Shown one piece after another: positions 45,960 through 54,526 of a stretch of 64,000 nucleotides of DNA. Each line of letters begins with the position of its first letter. Position 1 is the stretch's first letter. This stretch comes from Saccharothrix sp. HUAS TT1 (GTDB lineage Bacteria; Actinomycetota; Actinomycetes; Mycobacteriales; Pseudonocardiaceae). The stretch lies in assembly GCF_040744945.1 (NCBI RefSeq), contig NZ_CP160453.1, positions 4,588,001 to 4,652,000 on the forward strand, written 5' to 3'. The position numbers and the translations under genes are program-made. Under the pieces are notes generated by a model that was not told where the DNA came from, did not search any database, and was given only the letters and a program-made list of their open reading frames with translations.

Positions 45960-46016
45960 ATGACTCCGACCCGAGGCCGAGGCGTTACAGCCGGAAGTGC
46001 CGGGCATGATGACTGA
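45960..46016 (+). CDS. Possible 18-residue leader peptide overlapping the dehydratase start
   Basis: ATG 45960 lies nine bases after AAGGGAG, a better ribosome site than that of the dehydratase itself. The short frame ([18 protein letters not shown]) stops at 46016, overlapping the dehydratase start codons at 46006/46009. This arrangement would couple translation of the dehydratase to the leader. Whether it is translated is not known. Confidence 0.4.
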   Translation: MTPTRGRGVTAGSAGHDD

Positions 46017-47316
46017 GCTGATCACCGCCGTCGACGCGGTCGACGTGCGGTTCCCGACCTCGCGCGAGCTCGACGGCTCCGACGCGATGAACCCCGAACC
46101 CGACTACTCGGCTGCCTACGTGACCATCCGCACCAGCGCAGGCGCGGAGGGCCACGGGCTCGCGTTCACCGTGGGCCGGGGCAACGACGTCGAGGTCGCC
46201 GCCGTGCGGGCGTTGGCGCCGCTGGTCGTCGGTCTGCCGGTGGACGAGGTCCTGGGCGACCTGGGCGCGTTCTCGCGGCGGTTGACCGGGGACAGCCAGC
46301 TGCGCTGGCTCGGTCCGGAGAAGGGCGCCATCCACATGGCCGCCGCCGCCATCGTGAACGCCGTGTGGGACCTGTACGGGCGGCGCGAGGGCAAGCCGGT
46401 GTGGCAACTGCTGTCCGAGCTGTCCCCCGGGCAACTGGTCGACCTCGTCGACTTCCGCTACCTCGAGGACGCCCTCACCCGTGACGAGGCACTGACCATC
46501 CTCCGTCGCGCCGAACCCGGTCGCGTCGACCGCACCGCGCAGCTCTTGCGGCACGGCTACCCGGCCTATACCACGACACCGGGCTGGCTCGGCTACGACG
46601 ACGAAAAGCTCGTCCGCCTGTCCGAGGAGGCCGTCGCGGACGGCTTCACCCAGATCAAGCTGAAGGTCGGCGCCGATCCCGCCGACGACCTGCGCCGACT
46701 GCGGCTGGCCCGCGAGGCGGTCGGGCCGGACATCCGCATCGCCGTCGACGCCAACCAGGCCTGGGGCGTGCGGCAGGCGATCGACTGGATGACCGCCCTG
46801 CTGCCCTACGACCCGTACTGGATCGAGGAACCCACCTCGCCCGACGACATCCTCGGCCACGCCGCCATCCGGAAGGCGCTGGCCCCGGTCAAGGTCGCCA
46901 CCGGCGAGCACACCCATAACCAGGTGATGTTCAAGCAGCTGCTCCAAGCGGGCGGGCTCGACATCCTGCAGCTCGACGCGAGCCGCACCGCGGGCGTCAC
47001 GGAGAACGTCGCGATCCTGTTGCTGGCCGCGAAGTTCGGCGTCCCGGTCTGCCCGCACGCGGGCGGGGTCGGACTGTGCGAGATGGTCCAGCACCTGGCG
47101 ATGTTCGACTACGTCGCCGTCAGCGGCACCACGCAGGACCGCGTCATCGAGTACGTCGACCACCTGCACGAGCACTTCACCGACCCGGTGCGCATCCGTG
47201 ACGGCCACTACCTCGCCCCGACCGCACCCGGGATCAGCGCCGAGTTGCACCCCACCTCCATCGCTGCCCACCGCTTCCCGGACGGGCCCGTCTGGAACCG
47301 GCAGGCCACCGCATGA
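46006..47316 (+). CDS. L-fuconate dehydratase (enolase superfamily)
   Basis: A protein of 436 residues from ATG 46006 (46009 is also possible). It belongs to the mandelate-racemase subgroup: [12 protein letters not shown] (KxK base), IAVDANQAW (metal Asp), [15 protein letters not shown] (metal Glu), [11 protein letters not shown] (third metal ligand) and [11 protein letters not shown] (catalytic His). The opening [20 protein letters not shown] and the stretch [18 protein letters not shown] are signatures of L-fuconate dehydratase (ENOSF1-like). It removes water from L-fuconate to give 2-keto-3-deoxy-L-fuconate. The family can also act on L-galactonate-type acids. It is the first gene of the plus-strand operon and overlaps the next gene by ATGA. 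Confidence 0.92.
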   Translation: MMTELITAVDAVDVRFPTSRELDGSDAMNPEPDYSAAYVTIRTSAGAEGHGLAFTVGRGNDVEVAAVRALAPLVVGLPVDEVLGDLGAFSRRLTGDSQLRWLGPEKGAIHMAAAAIVNAVWDLYGRREGKPVWQLLSELSPGQLVDLVDFRYLEDALTRDEALTILRRAEPGRVDRTAQLLRHGYPAYTTTPGWLGYDDEKLVRLSEEAVADGFTQIKLKVGADPADDLRRLRLAREAVGPDIRIAVDANQAWGVRQAIDWMTALLPYDPYWIEEPTSPDDILGHAAIRKALAPVKVATGEHTHNQVMFKQLLQAGGLDILQLDASRTAGVTENVAILLLAAKFGVPVCPHAGGVGLCEMVQHLAMFDYVAVSGTTQDRVIEYVDHLHEHFTDPVRIRDGHYLAPTAPGISAELHPTSIAAHRFPDGPVWNRQATA

Positions 47317-48068
47317 CCGCACCCGAACTGGCCGGGCTGGCCGCCGTCGTGACCGGCGGCGCCTCCGGCATCGGCCTGGCCACCGCCCGCCTGCTCGCCT
47401 CCCGCGGCGCCCGGGTCGCGTGCCTGGACCTCGCACCGGACGGCCTGCCCGACCCGCTGATCGGGATCCGGGCCGACGTGGCCGACGCCGGCGTGCGGGC
47501 GGGCGTGGAGCAGGCCGCCCAACGGCTCGACGGCATCGACATCCTGGTCAACAACGCCGGTATCGGCGCCCAGGGCACCATCGAGGACAACCCCGACGAA
47601 GAATGGCGGCGGGTCTTCGACGTCAACGTCTTCGGCATCGTCCGCACCACCCGTGCCGCGTTGCCCCACCTGCGCCGGTCCCGCCACGCGGCCATCGTCA
47701 ACACCTGCTCCATCGCCGACACAGCCGGGCTGCCCGACCGCGCCCTGTACTCCGCCACCAAGGGCGCGGTGCTCTCCCTGACCCGCGCGACCGCCGCGGA
47801 CCTCGTCCGCGACGGTATCCGGGTCAACTGCGTCAACCCCGGCACCGCCGACACACCGTGGGTCGCCCGCCTGCTCGACCGCGCCGACGACCCGGAGGCC
47901 GAGCGGGCCGCCCTCACCGCCCGTCAGCCAATGGGGCGACTGGTGACCGCCGACGAAGTCGCCGCCGCCATCGCCTACCTGGCGAGCCCGCTGTCGGGTT
48001 CGACCACCGGCACCGATCTCGCCGTCGACGGCGGCATGAGCGGACTCCGTGTCCGTCCCCGTTCCTGA
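47313..48068 (+). CDS. SDR dehydrogenase, probable 2-keto-3-deoxy-L-fuconate 4-dehydrogenase
   Basis: A protein of 251 residues starting within the dehydratase stop. It is a classical short-chain dehydrogenase: [14 protein letters not shown] (NAD site), CLDLAP (acid after the second strand, favouring NAD), [19 protein letters not shown] (Ser), YSATKGAVL (Tyr, Lys) and [11 protein letters not shown]. In the diketo pathway this enzyme oxidises C4 of 2-keto-3-deoxy-L-fuconate to produce the 2,4-diketo acid that the FAH-family protein cleaves. The assignment rests on position next to the dehydratase and on family. Confidence 0.85.
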   Translation: MTAPELAGLAAVVTGGASGIGLATARLLASRGARVACLDLAPDGLPDPLIGIRADVADAGVRAGVEQAAQRLDGIDILVNNAGIGAQGTIEDNPDEEWRRVFDVNVFGIVRTTRAALPHLRRSRHAAIVNTCSIADTAGLPDRALYSATKGAVLSLTRATAADLVRDGIRVNCVNPGTADTPWVARLLDRADDPEAERAALTARQPMGRLVTADEVAAAIAYLASPLSGSTTGTDLAVDGGMSGLRVRPRS

Positions 48069-48108
48069 TCCTCCCAAGTTCCCGCAGCAACGCCGCTAGG
48101 AGAACCGC

Positions 48109-49173
48109 GTGAAGACCACCAACCGCACGATCGCCTCCCTCAGCGCAGTCGCCGCGCTCACCGCCGCCCTCACCGCCTGCGGTGGTTCCGACGCCGGGTC
48201 CGCCGGGAACGGCAAGCCCGTGGTCGGCCTCGACTTCCCACGCTCCGACACCGACTTCTGGAACTCCTACATCAAGTACAGCCCCGACTTCGCCACCGAC
48301 TTAGGGCTCGACCTCAAGACCACCAACTCGCAGAACGACGTCGCCAAGCTCACCTCCAACGTCCAGACGTTGATCAGCCAGGGCGTCAAGGGCGTCGCGA
48401 TGGCCCCGCAGGACACCGCGGCCATCGCACCCACGCTGGAACAGCTGGCAGCGAAGAAGATCCCGGTCGTCACCGTGGACACCCGACCCGACACCGGCAA
48501 CGTCTACATGGTGGTCAGGGCAGACAACCGCGCCTACGGCGAGAAGGCCTGCCGGTTCCTCGGCGCCAAGCTGGGCGGCAAGGGCAAGGTCGTCATGCTG
48601 CAGGGCGACCTCGCCTCCATCAACGGCCGCGACCGCACCGAGGCGTTCAACGACTGCATGAAGGCCGACTACCCCGACATCACCGTCTTCGGCGAGGCGA
48701 CCAACTGGGACGGCGCGGTCGCCGCGCAGAAGCTCCAGACCGACCTCACCGCCCACCCCGACATCAAGGGCATCTACATGCAGTCCAGCTTCGCCCTCGC
48801 CGGCACCCTCCAGGTGCTCAAGCAGAAGAACCTGCTGGTCGGACCGGACGACCCGAAGCACGTCTTCGTCGTCTCCAACGACGGCATCCCCGAGGAGCTC
48901 CGCAACATCGCCGAAGGCAAGATCGACGCCACCGTCTCGCAGCCGGCCGACCTCTACGCCAAGTACGCCCTGCACTACCTCAAGGCCGCGATCGACGGCA
49001 AGACGTTCGCGCCCGGCAAGACCGACCACGACAGCACGATCATCCAGGTCCGCGAAGGTGTGCTGGAGGACCAGCTCTCCGCGCCCCTGGTCACCGCCGA
49101 CGGCGGCGCCTACGACGGCGTGCCCAGCCTCAAGGCCGATGACAGGTCCCTCTGGGGCGCCAAACACCTCTGA
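48109..49173 (+). CDS. Sugar-binding lipoprotein of a ribose/xylose-type ABC importer
   Basis: A protein of 354 residues from GTG 48109 after TAGGAGAA. Signal peptide with lipobox (AALTAALTAC, Cys about residue 24). The mature part is a periplasmic-binding-protein type 1 fold (Peripla_BP_4) with NVQTLISQGVKGVAMAPQD, VTVDTRPD, LQGDLASINGRDRTEAF, MQSSFALAGTLQVL and VVSNDGIPEELRNIAEG. It delivers a monosaccharide to the ATPase/permease encoded directly downstream. The regulon suggests L-fucose or a structural relative as ligand. Confidence 0.92.
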   Translation: MKTTNRTIASLSAVAALTAALTACGGSDAGSAGNGKPVVGLDFPRSDTDFWNSYIKYSPDFATDLGLDLKTTNSQNDVAKLTSNVQTLISQGVKGVAMAPQDTAAIAPTLEQLAAKKIPVVTVDTRPDTGNVYMVVRADNRAYGEKACRFLGAKLGGKGKVVMLQGDLASINGRDRTEAFNDCMKADYPDITVFGEATNWDGAVAAQKLQTDLTAHPDIKGIYMQSSFALAGTLQVLKQKNLLVGPDDPKHVFVVSNDGIPEELRNIAEGKIDATVSQPADLYAKYALHYLKAAIDGKTFAPGKTDHDSTIIQVREGVLEDQLSAPLVTADGGAYDGVPSLKADDRSLWGAKHL

Positions 49174-49192
49174 CCGGAAGGCGAGCACCGAG

Positions 49193-50698
49193 ATGGTTAC
49201 CGCCGCGCCCGTCGTCGAGGCGACGGGCATCACCAAGCGGTTCGGGTCCACGGTGGCCCTGCACGACGCCGCCATCAAGATCGAAGCCGGGCAGACCCAC
49301 GCCTTGGTCGGACGCAACGGGGCGGGCAAGTCCACCCTGGTGTCGATCCTCACCGGCCTGCAAGCCCCGGACGACGGCCGGGTGAGCTTCGGCGGCGAGC
49401 CCGCGCCCCGGCTCGCCGACCGCGACGCCTGGCGGCAGCGGGTGGCGTGCGTCTACCAGAAGTCGACCATCATCCCCGAGCTGACCGTCGCCGAGAACCT
49501 CTTCCTCAACCGCCACCACCACGGTCCCGGCGGCTTGATCAGCTGGAAGACGGTGCGCGACAGGGCACGCGACCTGCTGGACACCTGGTCGGTCGACGTC
49601 GACGTGCGCACCCCCGCACGGGAACTCGACGTCGAGCAGCGGCAGTTCGTGGAGATCGCCAGGGCGCTGTCGTTCGGAGCCCGCTTCATCATCCTCGACG
49701 AGCCCACAGCCCAGCTCGACGCGGCCGCCATCAACCGGCTGTTCGCCCGCATCACCGACCTCCAACGACAGGGAGTCACCTTCCTGTTCATCAGCCACCA
49801 TTTGCAGGAGATCTACGAGATCTGCGACACGGTCACGGTGTTCCGCGACGCCAGGCACATCCTCACCGCCGCGGTCGACGACCTGCCCCGCACCGAACTG
49901 GTCGCCGCCATGACGGGTGAGGCCGCAGCGGAGGCCGTGAGCCGGCGCCGAGGCCCATCGGCGCACGCCGCCGAGGTGCTCGACGTGGCCGGCTTGTCCC
50001 TGCCCGGCGCTTACGACGACGTGTCGTTCGCCGTCCGGGCCGGCGAGATCGTCGGCCTCGCCGGCGCGGCGAGCAGCGGCCGCATCGAGATCGCCGAAAC
50101 CGTCGTCGGGCTGCGGACAGCCACCGACGGCACCGTCGAGATCGCGGGCGCCCGGCCCCGCCCGGGCAGCGTCCCCGCCGCGCTGAGGGCCGGTGTGGGC
50201 TTCGTCCCCCAGGACCGCCACCACCAGGGTTACGTGCCGGACATGTCCATCGCCGACAACGGCACCCTCACCATCCCGGACCGGCTCGGCCGCGCCGGGT
50301 TCATCGACGGCCACCGGCGCGACCGCTTCGCCCGGTCGATGATCGACAAGCTCGCGATCAAAACCCCGGGACCGCGACTGCCGGTCTCCGGCCTGTCCGG
50401 CGGCAACCAGCAGAAGGTCGTCACGGCACGCGCGTTGGCCAACGACCCGAAGCTGCTGGTGCTGATCAACCCGACCGCCGGCGTCGACGTGCGGTCCAAG
50501 GAATTCCTCCTCGGCAAGGTCGAGGAGATCGCCGAATCCGGCACCGGTGTGCTCATCGCCTCCGACGAGCTCGACGACCTGCGCCTGTGCGACCGCGTCC
50601 TGGTGGTGTTCCAGGGCCGCCTGGTCGCCGAGGTACCCGGCGGCTGGCACGACCACCAGCTCGTGGCCGCGATGGAAGGAATGAACCTCGATGTCTGA
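49193..50698 (+). CDS. Sugar ABC transporter ATPase with two nucleotide-binding domains
   Basis: A protein of 501 residues from ATG 49193. RbsA/XylG-type tandem ATPase. Half 1: Walker A GRNGAGKST, signature region LDVEQRQFVEIARAL, Walker B FIILDEPTAQL and SHHLQEI. Half 2: degenerate P-loop GAASSGRIEIAE, signature LSGGNQQKV, and LLVLINPTAGVDV where LDEPTxGVDV is usual, so the Walker B acid and catalytic Glu of the second half are replaced. One functional site is common in this class, in which the second half is often the weaker. It overlaps the permease gene by 8 bp. Confidence 0.92.
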   Translation: MVTAAPVVEATGITKRFGSTVALHDAAIKIEAGQTHALVGRNGAGKSTLVSILTGLQAPDDGRVSFGGEPAPRLADRDAWRQRVACVYQKSTIIPELTVAENLFLNRHHHGPGGLISWKTVRDRARDLLDTWSVDVDVRTPARELDVEQRQFVEIARALSFGARFIILDEPTAQLDAAAINRLFARITDLQRQGVTFLFISHHLQEIYEICDTVTVFRDARHILTAAVDDLPRTELVAAMTGEAAAEAVSRRRGPSAHAAEVLDVAGLSLPGAYDDVSFAVRAGEIVGLAGAASSGRIEIAETVVGLRTATDGTVEIAGARPRPGSVPAALRAGVGFVPQDRHHQGYVPDMSIADNGTLTIPDRLGRAGFIDGHRRDRFARSMIDKLAIKTPGPRLPVSGLSGGNQQKVVTARALANDPKLLVLINPTAGVDVRSKEFLLGKVEEIAESGTGVLIASDELDDLRLCDRVLVVFQGRLVAEVPGGWHDHQLVAAMEGMNLDV

Positions 50699-51740
50699 GA
50701 GCAAGACCGCCGTCGCGGTCACCGGGAACGGCGGGACCGCCGGGAAGGGCCCGTCATCCCGGTCCGCCGGCAGGCGGCGGATCGCCTTCGCCCGGCTGCG
50801 CGACCTGGCGCTCATCCCCGCGGTCATCGTGATCGCGATCGTCGGCCAACTGGTCAGCCCGGTGTTCCTGCAACCCGACAACCTGATCAACATCCTGCAG
50901 ACCATGTCGGAGATCGCCGTCCTGGTCCTGGCCCAGACGATGGTGCTGATCGTCAAGAAGATGGACCTCTCCCTGGAGTCCACCGTCGGCCTCGCACCCG
51001 GGGTCGCCGCGTGGCTCACCGTCCCGGTCGGCGCCGGGCACGGGCTGGGCCTGCTGCCGGGCGGCTGGTCGGTGCCCATCACGCTGGCCGTCGGCGTGCT
51101 GGTCGGGGTCGTCAACGCGCTGTTCATCATCCGGTTCGGGCTCAACGGCTTCATCGTGACGCTCGGCATGCTGATCGTGCTCCGCGGCATCCTCACCGGC
51201 ATTTCCGGCGGCCAGACCTTCTTCCGCCTCCCGGATTCCATGCTCTACCTCGGCACCACCCAGTGGCTCGGCATGCCCGCCTCGGTCTGGCTGTGCCTGG
51301 TCCTGTTCGCCATCGGCATCGTGGTCCTCGGCTTCACCAGCTTCGGCCGCTCCCTCTACGCCATCGGCGGCAACGTCGACGCCGCCAAGGCGGCAGGCAT
51401 CCGCACCGACCGGGTCCTCTGGATCGTCATCGTCACCGCCGGCCTGCTAGCCGCCCTCGGCGGCCTGCTGCTCTCCGGCCGACTGGCCTCCGTCGCCTCC
51501 GTGCAGGGCAACGGCTACATCTTCACCGTCTTCGCCGCGGCCGTCATCGGCGGCATCAGCCTCAACGGCGGCAAGGGCACTGTGTTCGGAGCCTTCACCG
51601 GCATCCTGCTCCTCTTCATGATCCAGAACGTGCTCACCCTCGGCGGCGTCCCTGCCCAGTGGATCGGCGCCCTCAACGGCACCATCATCCTCATCGCCCT
51701 GGCGGTGTCCCGCATCACCGGAGGCAAAGCCCAGGACTGA
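50691..51740 (+). CDS. Sugar ABC transporter permease (RbsC family)
   Basis: A protein of 349 residues from ATG 50691. After a soluble Lys/Arg-rich N-terminus of about 40 residues there are eight to ten membrane spans (LIPAVIVIAIVGQLVSPVFL, ITLAVGVLVGVVNALFIIRF, WLCLVLFAIGIVVLGF among them). The loop GFTSFGRSLYAIGGNVDAAKAAGI is the EAA-like contact to the ATPase. GGISLNGGKGTVFGAFTGILLL is the conserved family segment. It is the last gene of the import operon and is followed at once by a hairpin. Confidence 0.92.
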   Translation: MSESKTAVAVTGNGGTAGKGPSSRSAGRRRIAFARLRDLALIPAVIVIAIVGQLVSPVFLQPDNLINILQTMSEIAVLVLAQTMVLIVKKMDLSLESTVGLAPGVAAWLTVPVGAGHGLGLLPGGWSVPITLAVGVLVGVVNALFIIRFGLNGFIVTLGMLIVLRGILTGISGGQTFFRLPDSMLYLGTTQWLGMPASVWLCLVLFAIGIVVLGFTSFGRSLYAIGGNVDAAKAAGIRTDRVLWIVIVTAGLLAALGGLLLSGRLASVASVQGNGYIFTVFAAAVIGGISLNGGKGTVFGAFTGILLLFMIQNVLTLGGVPAQWIGALNGTIILIALAVSRITGGKAQD

Positions 51741-51742
51741 TC

Positions 51743-51770
51743 GGGTTGTCGGAAGTTGTGTCGACAACCC
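51743..51770 (+). terminator. Terminator hairpin after the permease gene
   Basis: GGGTTGTCG (51743-51751) and CGACAACCC (51762-51770) pair perfectly over 9 bp with a 10-base loop, two bases past the stop codon. Confidence 0.65.
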
Positions 51771-51879
51771 ACCGGAGTCGACGTCCCGCGAACGTGGAGA
51801 GCCTCGTCGGGTTGGATTCGGTTCCACACCAGAACCCACCTGACGAGGCCACCACAAGCATGCGCCCGGCGCAGTGGGC

Positions 51880-52265
51880 ATCCAGCAGGCCCGGACCCCG
51901 CGGGCCGACACGCGCGGTTCCTGATCCGCGACCGGCACGACGAGTTCCCGGCACTGTTCGGCGCCGTCCTCGCCGACGCGGGGCATCCGGGTCGTTCTCA
52001 GTGGAGTCCGGATCCCGCAGATGAACGCGATCATGAAGCGCTGGATTCACAGCTGCCGCCGCGAGCTTCTCGACCGAACGCTGATCCGGAACCAGTAGCA
52101 CCTGCTCCACGACGCTGCGCGAGTGAGCACTTCTACAACACCCACCGACCAAGCAGCCCTCACCCGGCTCGACATCCGCCGATGGCCGCAACTGGGAGGC
52201 ATCCTCAACGAGTACCATCACGCCGCTTGACCTGCACGGACGACATTTTCGGCAAGCACAGGGCC
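51880..52265 (+). mobile_element. Decayed IS481-like transposase fragment, second copy
   Basis: Plus-strand residues ARFLIRDRHDEFPALFGAVL, then ADAGH, NAIMKRWIHSCRRELLDRT and a final LGGILNEYHHAA in shifting frames with an internal stop. These correspond to the C-terminal half of the transposase also seen at 36810-37140, and the DNA after the stop (CTGCACGGACGA) is shared with that copy. Several frameshifts; not functional. The 110 bp before it (51771-51879) show nothing else. Confidence 0.75.
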
Positions 52266-52270
52266 GTAGC

Positions 52271-52360
52271 GTTTCCTCCGCGCGAGCGGGAGGTGGTCCG
52301 GTGTTGAACGTGCCGATGTTCACCAGTGCGCCGTCTTCCCCGCGCGAGCGGGACGGTCCG
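52271..52360. CRISPR. Relic of a type I-E-like CRISPR array (two repeats, one spacer)
   Basis: Two degenerate 28-30-bp repeats share CCGCGCGAGCGGG with the typical actinobacterial I-E repeat form (GTCTTCCCCGCGCGAGCGGG... ending GGTCCG): 52271-52300 and 52333-52360. They are separated by exactly 32 bp (52301-52332), the usual I-E spacer length. No cas genes or leader are nearby, and both repeats carry changes, so the array is probably dead. Confidence 0.6.
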
Positions 52361-52404
52361 GGCACGGCGGACCGCGCGACAGCACGACCACGAGCCCGTG
52401 CCGC

Positions 52405-52485
52405 CTACGCCACCCCGGGCGCCACCACCGACGCGAGCACGACGGCGGCGAGCACGGCGCCCAGCCGGCCACGTCCCGGCCTCAT
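52405..52485 (-). pseudogene. Truncated secreted-protein gene (signal peptide only)
   Basis: ATG 52485 overlaps the stop of the PKD-protein gene (ATGA). The 26 codons encode a complete signal peptide (RGRLGAVLAAVVLASVVA, then APGVA) and then a TAG. The rest of the gene is absent, replaced by the CRISPR relic and transposase debris. The coupling shows that a second secreted protein once followed in this operon. Confidence 0.55.
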
Positions 52486-53954
52486 CGGACCGACTCGCTG
52501 ACCGCCGGGAGGACCGTCGTCGCGGGCGCGACGGCCTCGTTGTCGATCGGCCGGGCGTCGCGGACGCCCGCCGCCAGGGTGACCACCGCGCGGAAGGTGA
52601 CCCGGCCGACCGCGGCGTCCTCGGGCGTGAACGTGTAGTTGAACGGGAACGCCACCGTGCGGGCGGGCACGTACTGCGTGGCGCGGGCGATCTCGGTGAA
52701 ACCGCCGGGTGTGCTCCGGTAGAGCGTGACGGTGGCGTGCTCCGGGATCCGCTGGTTGGTGACGGCCACCTCGACGGCCTTGGTCTTCCCCGGTCTGCCC
52801 CGAACCGGCACGGTGAACGACGCGATCCGCACGTCGTGGGTCCGCACGACCACGGTCCGGGACGTGGCGGCCGTGCGCCCGTCGGCGGAGGTGGCGGTCA
52901 TCCGCACCACGTAGTCGCCGTCGGCCGCGAACCGGTGGTCGACGTCGCGGCCGGTGGCCGCGGTGCCGTCGCCGAAGTCCCACTCGGTCCGGGTGATCGG
53001 CTGTCCCGCCTCGTCGTGGGTGTAGTCGGAGAAGCTGACCGTGTCCAAGGTCGACGGGTCCGGGATGGACAGTCCGATGTGGGCGGTCAGTGGCGGCGCG
53101 ACGTCCAGTTCAAGCAGGGTGTCGCCGGCTCCCGGCGACCAGTACGCCACCTGGACCCGGTAGGTCTGCCCGGCGGTGACGGCCAGGACGCCTCGGTAGT
53201 GGTTCGCGCAGTACACCTCGGTCAACGCGCCGAAGGAGTCACCGGTGTAGACGGCGACCGCGGACTGGTGGTCGTAGGGCTGGTCGAGGGTGATCGACTC
53301 GGAGCGCGGCGCCGTGAAGGCGAACCACGCAGACGGGATCAGGCGGCCGGTGATGCCGTCGCACGTGGGGTCGGGCTCTCCCGGCTCCCCGGTGGCCGCG
53401 CCGAGCCGGGTGTCGACGGTGGCGGGCACCGTCGAGATCGGCGTGGCGTCGGCGAAGTGGTCGTTGGCGGGCGGGAGCAGCTCGTCGACGGTGAGCCGGA
53501 TGGAACCGCTCCACCAACCGCCGACGACCACCATGAAGTGGTAGGTGGTGCCCGCGGTGACCCGCAGCAGCGCCGGGTCGTCCCAACCGCTCGAGCAACC
53601 GGTATCCGGCGCCCTCTCCAGCGCGCCGCGCGAACCGGTGTAGACCGCCACGAATCCGTAACCGCTGCCGACCAGGTCGAAGGCCAGGACGCCGTCCGAG
53701 CCGGCCGTGTAGTCGTACCAGACCGAGGCTTCGTCGCTGGTCGTGCAGAGCGGGTCGTCCTCGGCCGGCGTCGCCTCGGCGAGGTCGGCGTCGGCCCCGA
53801 ACGGCAGCGCCGTGATCGCGACCGCCTGGTCGAAATCGTCGTTCGCCGGCGGTGCCGCCTGCGCCACCCTCGGCGCCAAGGCCGCCAGCACTGCCGTGAT
53901 CGCGACCGCGATCACGGCCCGTAATCGTGTCCGTCCCCCTGAGGACAGGTTCAT
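52482..53954 (-). CDS. Secreted PKD-domain protein with beta-sandwich repeats
   Basis: A protein of 490 residues from ATG 53954. Signal peptide 1-33 (AVIAVAITAVLAALAP, cleavage near AQA-A). Two similar beta-rich units each start with PPAND (ANDDFDQAVAITALPFG, ANDHFADATPISTVPAT) and resemble bacterial pre-peptidase C-terminal or carbohydrate-binding sandwiches. A PKD domain follows (about 300-385: TRTEWDFGDGTAATG, VDHRFAADGDYVVRMTAT), then another Ig-like domain. No catalytic site is visible, so the role is adhesion or binding outside the cell. The upstream gap to about 54137 shows no other gene. Confidence 0.85.
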   Translation of the reverse strand: MNLSSGGRTRLRAVIAVAITAVLAALAPRVAQAAPPANDDFDQAVAITALPFGADADLAEATPAEDDPLCTTSDEASVWYDYTAGSDGVLAFDLVGSGYGFVAVYTGSRGALERAPDTGCSSGWDDPALLRVTAGTTYHFMVVVGGWWSGSIRLTVDELLPPANDHFADATPISTVPATVDTRLGAATGEPGEPDPTCDGITGRLIPSAWFAFTAPRSESITLDQPYDHQSAVAVYTGDSFGALTEVYCANHYRGVLAVTAGQTYRVQVAYWSPGAGDTLLELDVAPPLTAHIGLSIPDPSTLDTVSFSDYTHDEAGQPITRTEWDFGDGTAATGRDVDHRFAADGDYVVRMTATSADGRTAATSRTVVVRTHDVRIASFTVPVRGRPGKTKAVEVAVTNQRIPEHATVTLYRSTPGGFTEIARATQYVPARTVAFPFNYTFTPEDAAVGRVTFRAVVTLAAGVRDARPIDNEAVAPATTVLPAVSESVR

Positions 53955-54134
53955 CCGTTTCCTCCCTTGAGTCGGGCCCCTCCACGATGGCGGAACCCCC
54001 GTTGGTGATGTCGATCGGCAGGCCCCCGGTGTGACAAGCGGGCGCGGAACGCCGCCTGTGGGGTGCTGGAACTCTGCTCTGAGGCGCTGAGCTGCGATGA
54101 TCGCGTCCGACGTGCTGTAGGAGCACGATCGTGA

Positions 54135-54480
<346 letters not shown>

Positions 54481-54526
54481 AAACGAGTGGCTCTGGCCCG
54501 TGGCCGGTGGTGACACAGAGCATCTG

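Noticed and set aside
47208..48077. Minus-strand frame of 289 codons opposite the SDR gene
   Set aside because: It is a shadow of a well-supported dehydrogenase with intact cofactor and catalytic motifs.
52326..53924. Plus-strand frame of 532 codons opposite the PKD protein
   Set aside because: It has no signal peptide or domain and an Arg/Val/Gly-biased composition. The minus-strand gene has a signal peptide and a PKD motif.
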